NCBI GenBank assembly: GCA_021604765.1 | Contig: BQJP01000017.1 | Span: 1 to 58,761 of the forward strand | Reading direction: 5' to 3' | Length of the DNA stretch: 58,761 bases | Origin: Thermodesulfobacteriota bacterium | GTDB lineage: Bacteria > Desulfobacterota_D > UBA1144 > Nemesobacterales > UBA2774 | Part shown: piece after piece, positions 8,671 through 17,257 of the stretch | Layout of the letters: every line of letters begins with the position of its first letter | Numbering within the stretch: position 1 is the stretch's first letter | The notes under the pieces: generated by a model | The model's input: only the letters and a program-made list of their open reading frames with translations | Told to the model about the DNA's origin: nothing | Database searches by the model: none | Made by a program: the position numbers and the translations under genes

Positions 8671-9846
8671 ATGAACGATCCACTTGAATGGATAAAAGAA
8701 GAACTTAAACAAATCCACGATAAACAGTTGTTCCGTTTATTGACTGAACTCGAAACTGGTCAATCTCCTGAAGTAACAATCGACGGTAAAAGATTCATCC
8801 TTTTAGGATCAAATAGTTATTTGGGTTTAAGTGTTGATCCAAAAGTTATAGAGTCAGCCAGGCTTGCGTTGGAAAAGTACGGGACAGGCTCAGGCGGCTC
8901 TCGTCTTGTGAGCGGCAGTTTTGATCTGCACAGGGAGCTTGAGGAGAAAATCGCCGAGTTTAAAAATACTGAAGCAGCAATCCTATTTAGCTCAGGTTAT
9001 CTAGCAAATATTGGAACTATATCTGCCCTTGTCGGTAGTGATGACATAATCTACAGCGATGAGCTTAACCACGCCTCTATCATTGACGGCGCCAGGTTAT
9101 CTCGCTCTACAGTGAGAATATATAAGCATCTTGATCTCAATCATTTACAGGAGCTTCTTGAAGCGGATAAGGATAGGAAATGCAGAAAACTGATTGTTAC
9201 AGATACCGTGTTTAGTATGGATGGTGACCTCGTCCCGCTCCCAGAGTTAGTCGAATTATCCGAGCGTTACGGTTGTATATTGATGATAGATGAGGCACAT
9301 GCCACCGGAGTTCTTGGAAAGAGGGGCAGCGGAGCTACAGAACACTTTGGGGTTGAAGACCGGGTACCTGTTGTTATGGGAACTCTTTCAAAGGCGATTG
9401 GCTCTCTAGGCGGTTATATTGCTGGAAGTAAAGAACTCATAGATTTTATAAGAAACCGCGTCAGGAGTTATATTTTTGATACATCATTACCCCCGGCCTC
9501 AATTGCTGCCTCAATTACAGCGATTGATATAATAGGAAATGAACCTCAGCGTAGAGAACATCTCTGGAATATGGTCAAACAATTTAAAACTGGAATAGAG
9601 AACACCGGGCTTCAAATTCTCCCTTCTCATTCCGCGATCATCCCTGTTTTAATTGGGGACGCAGAACCAGCGCTTAATTTTGCCAAAATGTTAAGAGAGA
9701 ACGGAGTTTTCACACCCGCTGTAAGACCTCCCTCTGTTCCTCACGGAATGTGCAGGATCAGAGTAACAATTATGGCAAAACACACCGGAGAGCATGTAGA
9801 TACAGCGCTTAAAGTTTTTAGAACAGCTTATGAGCCCTTAAAGTAG
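8671..9846 (+). CDS. bioF: 8-amino-7-oxononanoate synthase
   Basis: PLP enzyme of the alpha-oxoamine synthase family, condensing pimeloyl-thioester with alanine to give KAPA. Family motifs include GTGSGGSRLVSG, ELNHASIIDGARLS, IDEAHATGVLG and the PLP lysine K241 in GTLSKAIGSLGGY. The length of 391 aa is normal. It directly follows bioA. KBL/GlyA-like relatives are possible, but the position in a biotin operon favours BioF. No bioD, bioC or bioH is present in the window. Confidence 0.92.
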   Translation: MNDPLEWIKEELKQIHDKQLFRLLTELETGQSPEVTIDGKRFILLGSNSYLGLSVDPKVIESARLALEKYGTGSGGSRLVSGSFDLHRELEEKIAEFKNTEAAILFSSGYLANIGTISALVGSDDIIYSDELNHASIIDGARLSRSTVRIYKHLDLNHLQELLEADKDRKCRKLIVTDTVFSMDGDLVPLPELVELSERYGCILMIDEAHATGVLGKRGSGATEHFGVEDRVPVVMGTLSKAIGSLGGYIAGSKELIDFIRNRVRSYIFDTSLPPASIAASITAIDIIGNEPQRREHLWNMVKQFKTGIENTGLQILPSHSAIIPVLIGDAEPALNFAKMLRENGVFTPAVRPPSVPHGMCRIRVTIMAKHTGEHVDTALKVFRTAYEPLK

Positions 9847-9916
9847 CTTGTTGATTGACTTTTAGCATTGGTTACTATAAATTTTGACTGAAATAATCCT
9901 AAAAATGAGAGGTGTT

Positions 9917-10738
9917 ATGACTATGGACTGGGGTATGAAAAATAGAATGTCGAGAATTATTAACCCTAAAACAGGCAGATCTGTAATGCTTGCTTTTGAC
10001 CATGGGTATTTCTTAGGTCCAACACACAGGCTTGAGGAACCACGTAAAACAATAGAGCCCTTAATGCCCTATGCTGATACTATTATGCTCACTAGAGGTG
10101 TGCTACGAACTTCAGTAGACCCTGACTCCAGCGCAAATGTTGTGCTAAGGGTTTCAGGCGGTTCAAGCATCATTGGAGCGGATTTATCAGATGAAGGTAT
10201 TACTACTTCATTCAAAGACGCTATTAAATTAAATGTAGCAGGTGTTGGTATCTCTGTTTTCGTAGGGAGTGATCATGAAAGTCAGACACTTCTTAACCTT
10301 GCAGAGCTTGTAAACCAGGGAGAAGAGTATGGGATTCCCGTGCTCGGCATTACAGCTGTGGGGAAAGAACTTGAAAAAAGAGATGCTCGTTTCCTTTCAC
10401 TTTGTTGCCGTATATGCGCAGAGCTAGGAACTCATATTGTTAAGACATATTACTGCGAAGATTTTGAAAAAGTTACAACTAGCTGTCCTGCACCGATTGT
10501 CATAGCCGGCGGACCTAAACTCGAAACTGAGATGGATGTTTTTGAGATGACCTATAATGCTCTTCAGCAAGGCGCTATAGGAGTGGACATGGGACGGAAC
10601 ATCTGGCAGAACGATAACCCTGTTGCGGTGCTTAGAGCAATAAGGTCTATAGTTCACGAAAACAATAATGCCAAACAGGCTCACGACATATTTCTTGCTC
10701 TAAAAGAAGAGGAATCTAAAAAAGCCGCAAACGCCTAG
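9917..10738 (+). CDS. LsrF/DhnA-family aldolase-thiolase
   Basis: Class I aldolase-fold protein of the DeoC/FbaB/LsrF family (273 aa). Near-signature blocks of LsrF are visible: DWGMKNRMSRIINPKTGR, VMLAFDHGYFLGPT, IVKTYYCEDFE (Schiff-base Lys) and PIVIAGGPKL, then GVDMGRNIWQ. LsrF thiolyses the AI-2 breakdown product 3-hydroxy-2,4-pentanedione-5-phosphate, but no other lsr gene is nearby, so the substrate may differ. ATG 9917 is preferred because GAGAGG lies four bases upstream; a TTG at 9884 and an ATG at 9905 are alternatives in the same frame. It sits between bioF and a zinc alcohol dehydrogenase, probably co-transcribed with one or both. Confidence 0.85.
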   Translation: MTMDWGMKNRMSRIINPKTGRSVMLAFDHGYFLGPTHRLEEPRKTIEPLMPYADTIMLTRGVLRTSVDPDSSANVVLRVSGGSSIIGADLSDEGITTSFKDAIKLNVAGVGISVFVGSDHESQTLLNLAELVNQGEEYGIPVLGITAVGKELEKRDARFLSLCCRICAELGTHIVKTYYCEDFEKVTTSCPAPIVIAGGPKLETEMDVFEMTYNALQQGAIGVDMGRNIWQNDNPVAVLRAIRSIVHENNNAKQAHDIFLALKEEESKKAANA

Positions 10739-10756
10739 GCCTCAGCGGGGCCTTTA
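10737..10756 (+). terminator. Weak hairpin after the aldolase gene
   Basis: AGGCC (10737-10741) and GGCCT (10749-10753) form a 5-bp GC-rich stem with a seven-base loop, followed by only three to four T residues. It starts inside the stop codon. It may act as a weak terminator or attenuator before the downstream dehydrogenase gene. Confidence 0.35.
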
Positions 10757-10789
10757 TCTAAGTTCTAAGAAGTTCTGGCAGAAAATAAT

Positions 10790-11815
10790 ATGAAAGTTGC
10801 AATGTACTACAAAAATGCTGATGTACGGCTCGAAGAAATGCAGGTTCCGGAAATAGGTTCCGAAGAAATCCTGATTCGAGTTTATGCTAGCGGTATTTGC
10901 GGTAGCGACTTGATGGAGTGGTACAGACTTCCAAAAGCTCCTTTAGTTTTAGGTCATGAAATCGCCGGAGAAGTTGTCGAGGTTGGTAACAATGTTTCAA
11001 AGTTTAAAACTGGGGATCGCGTAATTGCCACTCATCATGTGCCTTGCAACACTTGCTATCACTGTATGAGAGGAAACCATTCGTCTTGCCAAACACTAAG
11101 GTCAACCAGCTTTGATCCAGGCGGCTTTTCTGAATACATCCGCATACCCGAGATTAATGTCGACCGTGGGGTGCTTAGGCTTCCGGATGACGTTACTTAC
11201 GAAGAAGCATCCTTTGTTGAGCCGCTAGGTTGTGTTGTGAGAGGTCAGCGCTTAGCCGGATTCCAGATGACCGACAGTGTTTTGGTTATGGGAAGCGGAA
11301 TGACGGGGCTTCTACACATTCAGCTCGCAAAAGCTCAAGGAGCCGGACGGATCATTGCAACAGACTTAAATGACTACAAGTTAAAAGTAGCCAAGGATTT
11401 TGGTGCCGATATTACAATACACGCCGATCATGATGTAGCATCTAATATAAAAGAAGTTAACGAGGGAAGATTAGCAGATTTTGTTGTTGTATGCGTAGGC
11501 GCTAAGCCCGTTATTGAGCAAGCTTTTGATCTTGTAGAGCCCGGCGGAACTATTTTATTTTTTGCACCTTCCGGTCCTGATACAAATATCGAGATTCCCT
11601 TTAACGATCTCTGGTGGTCAGGGGTTAAAACATTAAGCTCTTATGCAGCGTCACCCTCTGACTTAGCAATAGCTCTTGAGTTAATTAGATCCAAGAGAGT
11701 AAATGTTGCCGACATGGTAACTCACCGTCTGCCGCTATCTGAGACTGGAACCGGTTTCCGTATGGTCGAAGAGGGTGGAGACTCCATCAAAATTATTGTA
11801 GAACCTCATAAATAG
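10790..11815 (+). CDS. Zinc-dependent medium-chain alcohol dehydrogenase
   Basis: MDR-family dehydrogenase of 341 aa, like sorbitol or threonine dehydrogenases. The catalytic zinc site is in GICGSD and GHEIAGEV. The structural zinc site is four cysteines spaced C-x2-C-x2-C-x7-C in PCNTCYHCMRGNHSSC. The Rossmann glycine region is VMGSGMTGLLHIQLA with an acidic residue (ATDLND), suggesting NAD preference. Its gene follows the LsrF-like aldolase by 51 bases, so the two may act on the same phosphorylated or polyol substrate. The substrate is unknown. Confidence 0.88.
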   Translation: MKVAMYYKNADVRLEEMQVPEIGSEEILIRVYASGICGSDLMEWYRLPKAPLVLGHEIAGEVVEVGNNVSKFKTGDRVIATHHVPCNTCYHCMRGNHSSCQTLRSTSFDPGGFSEYIRIPEINVDRGVLRLPDDVTYEEASFVEPLGCVVRGQRLAGFQMTDSVLVMGSGMTGLLHIQLAKAQGAGRIIATDLNDYKLKVAKDFGADITIHADHDVASNIKEVNEGRLADFVVVCVGAKPVIEQAFDLVEPGGTILFFAPSGPDTNIEIPFNDLWWSGVKTLSSYAASPSDLAIALELIRSKRVNVADMVTHRLPLSETGTGFRMVEEGGDSIKIIVEPHK

Positions 11816-11817
11816 CT

Positions 11818-12165
11818 TTATTCTCTTGCACCTACTAGACTTCTAAAAAGCATATTTACAATCGCAAGTACTATTGCACCGAAAAAAGCAGCCCAAAATC
11901 CAGAAACGCTAAATCCTGAAAGCAAAGAAGATGCGAACATCAGCATTAGTGCGTTAATAACTAAGAGAAATATTCCAAATGTTAGGATTGATAGTGGGAA
12001 TGTAATAATCTTTAAGAATAGTCCCACAGTGGCATTAATAAGCCCTATTACAACCGCTGCAATTAATGCAGACCCGAAGCTTAAAACCTCAAATCCCGGG
12101 ATTATATGTCCTACAATCAATAAGCTCACTGCGCTGATAAGCCATGCAATTAGTAATGTTCCCAT
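11818..12165 (-). CDS. Phage-holin family 4 (PF04020-type) small membrane protein
   Basis: A 115-aa protein made almost entirely of four hydrophobic segments, with family-like blocks GLINATVGLFLKIITFPLS and TFGIFLLVINALMLMFA. This matches the YvlD/superfamily IV holin-like proteins, which are common chromosomal genes of unknown role and not evidence of prophage. A GGGGAG ribosome site precedes the ATG at 12165. It converges with the alcohol dehydrogenase gene with a two-base gap and diverges from polA. Confidence 0.85.
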   Translation of the reverse strand: MGTLLIAWLISAVSLLIVGHIIPGFEVLSFGSALIAAVVIGLINATVGLFLKIITFPLSILTFGIFLLVINALMLMFASSLLSGFSVSGFWAAFFGAIVLAIVNMLFRSLVGARE

Positions 12166-12235
12166 TTTATCTCCCCATTATCATTACTTCGATTATATTT
12201 TTTTTATTCCAATGTGTCAATTAGAGATAATTACT

Positions 12236-12264
12236 TTGACACCCATTCATTAAAAACCTAAACT
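12236..12264 (+). promoter_or_regulatory. Putative polA promoter, near-leaderless
   Basis: TTGACA (12236-12241), a 17-base spacer and TAAACT (12259-12264) match the housekeeping consensus at 6/6 and 4/6 positions. The -10 ends eight bases before the polA ATG, and no Shine-Dalgarno sequence is present. A leaderless or very short-leader transcript is implied. Confidence 0.45.
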
Positions 12265-12272
12265 GTACTGTT

Positions 12273-14984
12273 ATGGATAAACCGATTTTATATCTTATTG
12301 ATGGAAGCTCGTATATATTTCGCGCCTACTATGCTATAAGACATTTAAGTAATTCCAAAGGAATACCGACTAATGCTGTTTATGGTTTTACTTCAATGCT
12401 CTTTAAATTCTTAAAAGACTATGAACCGACACATTTGGGGATCGTATTTGATTCTAAAGGAAAAACTTTTAGGGACGATATATACCCTCTTTATAAAGCT
12501 AATAGGAGTGCTCCACCCGAAGATCTTGTTCCTCAGTTTGAAAAGATATTTGAAATGGTCAACGCTTTTAATATCCCACAGGTTCAATTAGAAGGTTTTG
12601 AAGCCGATGACCTGATGGGCACAATCTCCAAAAATGTTGAGAAAGAGGATGCGAATGTTGTGTTAGTGACTGGTGATAAAGATTTTTGCCAACTAGTTTC
12701 TGACAAGGTTACCCTTTTAGATACAATGAAAAATAAGATTACAAGTATCCCTGAGGTTAAAGAGAAATACGGGGTTTCCCCAGATAGGGTAATTGATGTA
12801 TTTGCTTTAGCAGGAGATGCAGTTGATAACATTCCAGGGGTTAAAGGCATAGGAGAGAAGACTGCAGTCAGCCTTATTTCCAAATTTGGTTCACTTGATG
12901 AACTTTTTGAAAATCTGGAAGATGTAACGAAGAGACAAAAAACTTTATTAGAAGAAAAGAGAGAAGACGCAGCATTGAGCAAGGAACTCGTGACGATTAA
13001 AACTGACATAGACATTGATACTGATCTGTATAGTTTTGAATATAAAGGATTTGACAGTGACAAATTAAGAGAGATTTTTCAGGAACTGGAATTTAAAAAC
13101 TTGCTCCGGGAACTTGGAGATGCTCAAGGGCAGGAAGGTGAAAATTCTGAGATTATAAGAGATGAGAGCAGCGTATCTTATGATAACTATAAGCTTATCT
13201 TGAATGAAAAAGAGTTGGACAAAGTAATTGACAAAATTAATAAGACTAAAGAACTCTCTATCGATTTAGAAACAACATCGCAATATCCTATGTTAGCTAA
13301 AATAGTGGGAGTAGCTCTTTGTCCTGAGCCTCGTGAGTCCTACTATGTTCCTGTAGCACATAGAGCACTTACAGACTCATCTTCTAAACAACTCAATCTC
13401 AATCTAGTTCTGGATAAGCTCAAGCCAGTTCTTGAAAATGAGAATATTGCCAAAATTGGACAGAACTTGAAATACGAATTGGTTGTGCTTGATAAGTATG
13501 GATTAGATATAAATCCTGTCTCTTTTGACACCATGATAGCTGCTCATATGATTGATTCTTCTAGGAACAGTTATAGTTTGGATGAGCTATCAAAACTTTA
13601 TCTCGAGCACCAGATGATATCTTATAAGGATGTTACGGGGACGGGCAAATCAAAGATTGATTTTGATGAGGTTGAGCTTGAAGTTGCCCGTGATTATGCT
13701 TCAGAAGATGCCGATGTTGCCATGCTGCTAAGTAAAATTCTTGCTCCTGATCTAGAGGAAATTAAATTAACTAATGTATTTAGAGATATAGAACTCAAGT
13801 TTATTAGAGTGCTGGCTAAGATTGAGATAAATGGGGTCAATATTGATGCTGATAAATTAAAAGATTTGTCCCGAGAATTTGAATCCTTACTAAAAGATAT
13901 TGAGAAGGAAATTTTTTCTGAAGTGGGTTATGAATTTAATCTTAATTCACCCTTACAGCTCCGCGAAGTACTTTTCGAAACCCTTGATCTCCCTCAGAAA
14001 AAGCAAACCAAGAAAGGAGAACCCTCAACCGATGTAGAGGTTTTAACAGATCTGAGCAAGTTTCATCTTGTACCAGAAAAAGTTCTTGAGCACCGCACTC
14101 TCTCAAAACTCAAATCAACCTATGTTGATTCGCTTCCCAAACTTATTAACCCGGATACAGGCAGAATACATACCTCTTTCAATCCAGTTGGCTCATCTAC
14201 AGGCAGACTTAGTTCAAGTGATCCCAATCTTCAGAATATCCCTATAAAATCTGCCCAGGGAAGACGTATAAGGGAAGCTTTCGTACCAGAAGACGGATAT
14301 ACACTTCTATCTGCTGATTACTCTCAAATCGAGCTCAGGTTACTCGCTCATTTCTCCAAGGATGACAATCTAGTAGAAGCATTTTTAAACGACAGCGATA
14401 TCCATAACAGAACTGCAGCAGAAATATTTGGAGTAACTGAGGACCTCGTGACACCTGATATGAGAAGGTTATCTAAGAATATAAATTTTGGCATTATATA
14501 TGGTATTAGCGCATTTGGGCTCGCGAAACAGCTGGGTACTTCAGTCGCTATCTCAAAGAGCTATATAGATGAGTATTTCAAACGTTATGGAAAAGTTAAA
14601 GAATATATAGAAAAATCCATTTTAGATGCCCAAACAAATGGATATGCTGAAACTATACTAGGTCGTAGACGGCCTATCCCGGAGCTTCAGTCCAACAATA
14701 GAGGTCTAAGAGGATTTGGAGAAAGGACAGCGATGAATACCCCTATTCAAGGCTCAGCTGCAGATATCATCAACATAGCGATGCTAAGGATTAATGATAA
14801 GCTGGCAAATTATGAATCTAAGATGATACTGCAAGTCCACGACGAACTACTCTTTGAAGTTAAAGATGAAGAGCTAGAGAACCTTTCCCAGATGGTGAAA
14901 GAAGAAATGGAAAGTGCGTGGGAATTGATAGTTCCAATTAAAGTCGACATTGGAACTGGGTGTAACTGGGCAGAAGCTCACTAA
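12273..14984 (+). CDS. polA: DNA polymerase I
   Basis: Family A polymerase of 903 aa for Okazaki fragment maturation and repair. An N-terminal 5'-nuclease domain (about 1-285) starts YLIDGSSYIFRAYYAI. A 3'-5' exonuclease domain (about 310-490) has ExoI SIDLETT, ExoII NLKYE and ExoIII YASEDADVAML. The polymerase domain has motif A LLSADYSQIELRLLAHF, O-helix RRLSKNINFGIIYG and motif C ILQVHDELLFEV. ExoII has Glu where E. coli has Asp424, which might weaken proofreading, but the other exonuclease acids are kept. It is a single gene, transcribed away from the small membrane protein gene. Confidence 0.96.
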   Translation: MDKPILYLIDGSSYIFRAYYAIRHLSNSKGIPTNAVYGFTSMLFKFLKDYEPTHLGIVFDSKGKTFRDDIYPLYKANRSAPPEDLVPQFEKIFEMVNAFNIPQVQLEGFEADDLMGTISKNVEKEDANVVLVTGDKDFCQLVSDKVTLLDTMKNKITSIPEVKEKYGVSPDRVIDVFALAGDAVDNIPGVKGIGEKTAVSLISKFGSLDELFENLEDVTKRQKTLLEEKREDAALSKELVTIKTDIDIDTDLYSFEYKGFDSDKLREIFQELEFKNLLRELGDAQGQEGENSEIIRDESSVSYDNYKLILNEKELDKVIDKINKTKELSIDLETTSQYPMLAKIVGVALCPEPRESYYVPVAHRALTDSSSKQLNLNLVLDKLKPVLENENIAKIGQNLKYELVVLDKYGLDINPVSFDTMIAAHMIDSSRNSYSLDELSKLYLEHQMISYKDVTGTGKSKIDFDEVELEVARDYASEDADVAMLLSKILAPDLEEIKLTNVFRDIELKFIRVLAKIEINGVNIDADKLKDLSREFESLLKDIEKEIFSEVGYEFNLNSPLQLREVLFETLDLPQKKQTKKGEPSTDVEVLTDLSKFHLVPEKVLEHRTLSKLKSTYVDSLPKLINPDTGRIHTSFNPVGSSTGRLSSSDPNLQNIPIKSAQGRRIREAFVPEDGYTLLSADYSQIELRLLAHFSKDDNLVEAFLNDSDIHNRTAAEIFGVTEDLVTPDMRRLSKNINFGIIYGISAFGLAKQLGTSVAISKSYIDEYFKRYGKVKEYIEKSILDAQTNGYAETILGRRRPIPELQSNNRGLRGFGERTAMNTPIQGSAADIINIAMLRINDKLANYESKMILQVHDELLFEVKDEELENLSQMVKEEMESAWELIVPIKVDIGTGCNWAEAH

Positions 14985-15000
14985 TTGGATTGATTCAAAT

Positions 15001-15016
15001 GAACCGGCGGTTCTTT
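15001..15016. terminator. Short hairpin between convergent polA and lipoprotein genes
   Basis: GAACC (15001-15005) pairs with GGTTC (15009-15013) around a three-base loop, followed on the plus strand by TTTATTA. It lies in the 33-base gap between two converging genes and may stop polA transcription. The stem is short. Confidence 0.35.
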
Positions 15017-15017
15017 A

Positions 15018-15890
15018 TTAGTTGTCGCTGACTAAGGTACATGTCGTTGTGTTAACTGTTGATGTACCTGATTGTCTAACAGCGTCTTTGGCTCCCGTAA
15101 TAGTGCAATTATTCTGTGGATCTACAAAAACTACTGAAGATCCTGATGCTCTTATGCCATTTTCTCTGTTTGAGGTTACAAATATATTATTATCAAGAGG
15201 ATTTAGTGTCATAGAAAGTGTGACTGAAGAGTTGTCCTGTGACTTTATTCCATCTTTATTGGATATGATATTAATATCTTCATCTGCTCTAAGATCAACA
15301 AGAGCAAAGCTTGAGGTTGTAATTCCTTCTGAGCATTCTATAAGTGATATGCTCATAGCTGTAATTTCAACCTGACTTTCTCCTTTGGCTCTTATGCAAT
15401 CGTGACCATTTCCATCTATTCTGAAAATAGCCTCTGTAGAATTAAAAATTACCTGGTCAAAACTGGATAAACGTAAACGATCTTGTTCTACTGTCCACTC
15501 TGTGAATATAATCTCAGGAGTTATTGTATCAATTATTTCATCCAGTGTTACATCACTTCCCCTGGTAATACTTATATTTCTTGAAAGAATAAAATCGTCT
15601 CCCTCAAATTCAATTCTAGGGCTGTTGTCATCAGGTTTATATGTAATTTTGAACTCACCTGCATTGTTTGTACGATCAGATTTTCTTCTTTTGTTGCCTT
15701 CAAATATACTTACTCTAATGTCTGAGACATCTCCGCTTCCACCTATTACTTGTTCAATCGTTCCTCGTATTGTTGTTTTGTTACCACCACCACCGCCGCT
15801 ACTATCACATCCTGTAATACTTGTAGCAACAAAAGATGTAGATATTAGTAGGATTAAAAGAAATGTGTTTAGATTTAATACTTTTGCCAT
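15018..15890 (-). CDS. Predicted lipoprotein with beta-sandwich and repeat-rich C-terminus
   Basis: A 290-aa exported protein. The N-terminus is a lipoprotein signal: a hydrophobic stretch LLILLISTSFVATS, then lipobox ITGC and a Gly-rich spacer DSSGGGGG. Residues about 40-115 look like a carboxypeptidase-regulatory (transthyretin-like) domain, with a TIRGTIE start and DRTNNAGEFKITY. The rest has short repeated units ending in polar or glycine turns (IRAKGES, IRASGSS, VRQSGTS), suggesting a beta-helix. I chose ATG 15890 because CGGAGG lies eight bases upstream. It is probably anchored to a membrane facing the periplasm or outside. Function unknown. Confidence 0.75.
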   Translation of the reverse strand: MAKVLNLNTFLLILLISTSFVATSITGCDSSGGGGGNKTTIRGTIEQVIGGSGDVSDIRVSIFEGNKRRKSDRTNNAGEFKITYKPDDNSPRIEFEGDDFILSRNISITRGSDVTLDEIIDTITPEIIFTEWTVEQDRLRLSSFDQVIFNSTEAIFRIDGNGHDCIRAKGESQVEITAMSISLIECSEGITTSSFALVDLRADEDINIISNKDGIKSQDNSSVTLSMTLNPLDNNIFVTSNRENGIRASGSSVVFVDPQNNCTITGAKDAVRQSGTSTVNTTTCTLVSDN

Positions 15891-15977
15891 CGATATATCC
15901 TCCGAATAGTTGGTAACATTGAGCAAAACTCAAAACGAATTCTTTATAATAATAACTGACATTCATGGAATTATACA

Positions 15978-16017
15978 TAGAAACTGTATGCTCAATTTAA
16001 TGAACATACAGTTTCTA
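15978..16017 (-). terminator. 13-bp perfect inverted repeat after outer-membrane protein gene
   Basis: Arms 15978-15990 and 16005-16017 are exact complements of 13 bases (TAGAAACTGTATG) with a 14-base loop. It lies 11 bases beyond the stop of the minus-strand outer-membrane protein gene. The hairpin is strong, but no clear U-tract follows on the minus strand, so it may be a processing or stability element rather than a classical terminator. Confidence 0.5.
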
Positions 16018-16028
16018 GTAGGTTGTTA

Positions 16029-17108
16029 TTACTTATAAGCAGAAAAGGAATACTGCCACCCGGCTGTGAGAACAAAATCTGTTTCAAGCTGGGGGCCGTC
16101 CAGATCTTGATAGATAGGGAAACCCATTTCAATTGCCAGTCTTTGACCTTTAATGAATCTTGGCCCTTCAGGCACATAGAAGTTTAATCCAAATAACAGA
16201 TCAAGTCTGTTTCCGCCTCTCAAGTTAGGGTCGGCTGTAGGAACGACTGCGGGATTTAAAGCTGGATCGGCTCCGTCAATATTTCCCCAGAACTGCCAAT
16301 CCAATCTGGCCGAAGTGCTAATCCAGTTGTACCAATCGTATGCTCCCCATGCCGTCATATCAAGCGCATTTCCAAGGGTATAATCCCGATCATTCTCCCC
16401 TAATCTAATGGTACCGCTTACCTGCGATCCCCAGGACAGGTAGTTATGTTGACCCAAATATGTGATTCCTGGGAGTAGATCAAAGGTTCCGGAACCAAGC
16501 TGCATAGGGTAGGGCAGCTGCTGGTTTGGTCCCATCGGTGTCATATCTTTTTCATCAATGGACCCTGTCGGGAAGCTCATCCCGGCGTTAAGATGAACAC
16601 GTTGTCGGTGGGCATCATATATCTTTACCAAGCCAGTAAATTTTAAATCTCCTATTCCATCTGACTCTGTTTTAAACCTTGTCCCCATGCGAGTTAGGTG
16701 GTTCATAGACTTTTTAACATAAGGAACCATACCCATTAGAGTTATATAATCTGTAGGCGCGAACATAAGACTAAACATATGCATCTGCATAGTCATATCA
16801 GTAGGTGTTACCATAAAATCTTGAAGCACCCTTTGATTACTCACCTTGTTTGTTCCATCTCTGTTGCCGTCCATATCCATAAACATGTATCTGTATGAAA
16901 ACATGAACTCACCAGCATTGTGGGTGTGATCCCCCATTACACCTATAGGTGCATGGCCATCAGGTCTGGCGGGGTTCCATCTTCTGGCTTCAGGTGGGAC
17001 TGGAGTGTCTGCTAAAACTTCAGAGCAGAGACTGAATAGTAATAAAAATATAATTAAAAACTGTGGTAAAACTATTTTTTTCATACCAATACTACGCGTA
17101 TTATTCAC
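16029..17108 (-). CDS. Met/His-rich outer-membrane beta-barrel-type protein (MetA-pathway/transporter-like)
   Basis: A 359-aa exported protein. The signal peptide has a basic start and hydrophobic core, with likely cleavage after SEVLA. The mature part has alternating beta-strand-like stretches ending in an aromatic (WQYSFSAYK), typical of outer-membrane barrels. Motifs such as DHTHNAGEFMFSYRYMFMDM and a very Met-rich segment (TDMTMQMHMFSLMF) match proteins annotated as transporter or 'MetA-pathway of phenol degradation' (PF13557), many found with metal-handling genes. The GTG start at 17108 follows AGGAGGAG by eight bases. A metal-related role is inference. The gene upstream on the same strand encodes a small Cys/His protein. 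Confidence 0.72.
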   Translation of the reverse strand: MNNTRSIGMKKIVLPQFLIIFLLLFSLCSEVLADTPVPPEARRWNPARPDGHAPIGVMGDHTHNAGEFMFSYRYMFMDMDGNRDGTNKVSNQRVLQDFMVTPTDMTMQMHMFSLMFAPTDYITLMGMVPYVKKSMNHLTRMGTRFKTESDGIGDLKFTGLVKIYDAHRQRVHLNAGMSFPTGSIDEKDMTPMGPNQQLPYPMQLGSGTFDLLPGITYLGQHNYLSWGSQVSGTIRLGENDRDYTLGNALDMTAWGAYDWYNWISTSARLDWQFWGNIDGADPALNPAVVPTADPNLRGGNRLDLLFGLNFYVPEGPRFIKGQRLAIEMGFPIYQDLDGPQLETDFVLTAGWQYSFSAYK

Positions 17109-17161
17109 TGTTTATTCTCCTCCTACAGTATTTCTAGTAAATACCATATGTTTAAACGTAT

Positions 17162-17182
17162 TATATGCATATATTGCATATA
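17162..17182. promoter_or_regulatory. 8-bp inverted repeat upstream of the outer-membrane protein gene
   Basis: TATATGCA (17162-17169) and its exact complement (17175-17182) are separated by five bases. The repeat lies 54 bases upstream of the GTG start of the outer-membrane protein gene, in a very AT-rich 149-base gap. A dimeric regulator operator is plausible; no specific regulator is recognised. Confidence 0.4.
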
Positions 17183-17257
17183 TAATATATGTTTACAATG
17201 TTATAGCTCAGCAATTTGCTTGCATAAAAAGGGATTTCTTAATTAAGACTTAAATTG

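Noticed and set aside
11818-12165. Holin-like gene as a prophage sign
   Set aside because: PF04020 proteins are common chromosomal genes, and no phage gene surrounds it.
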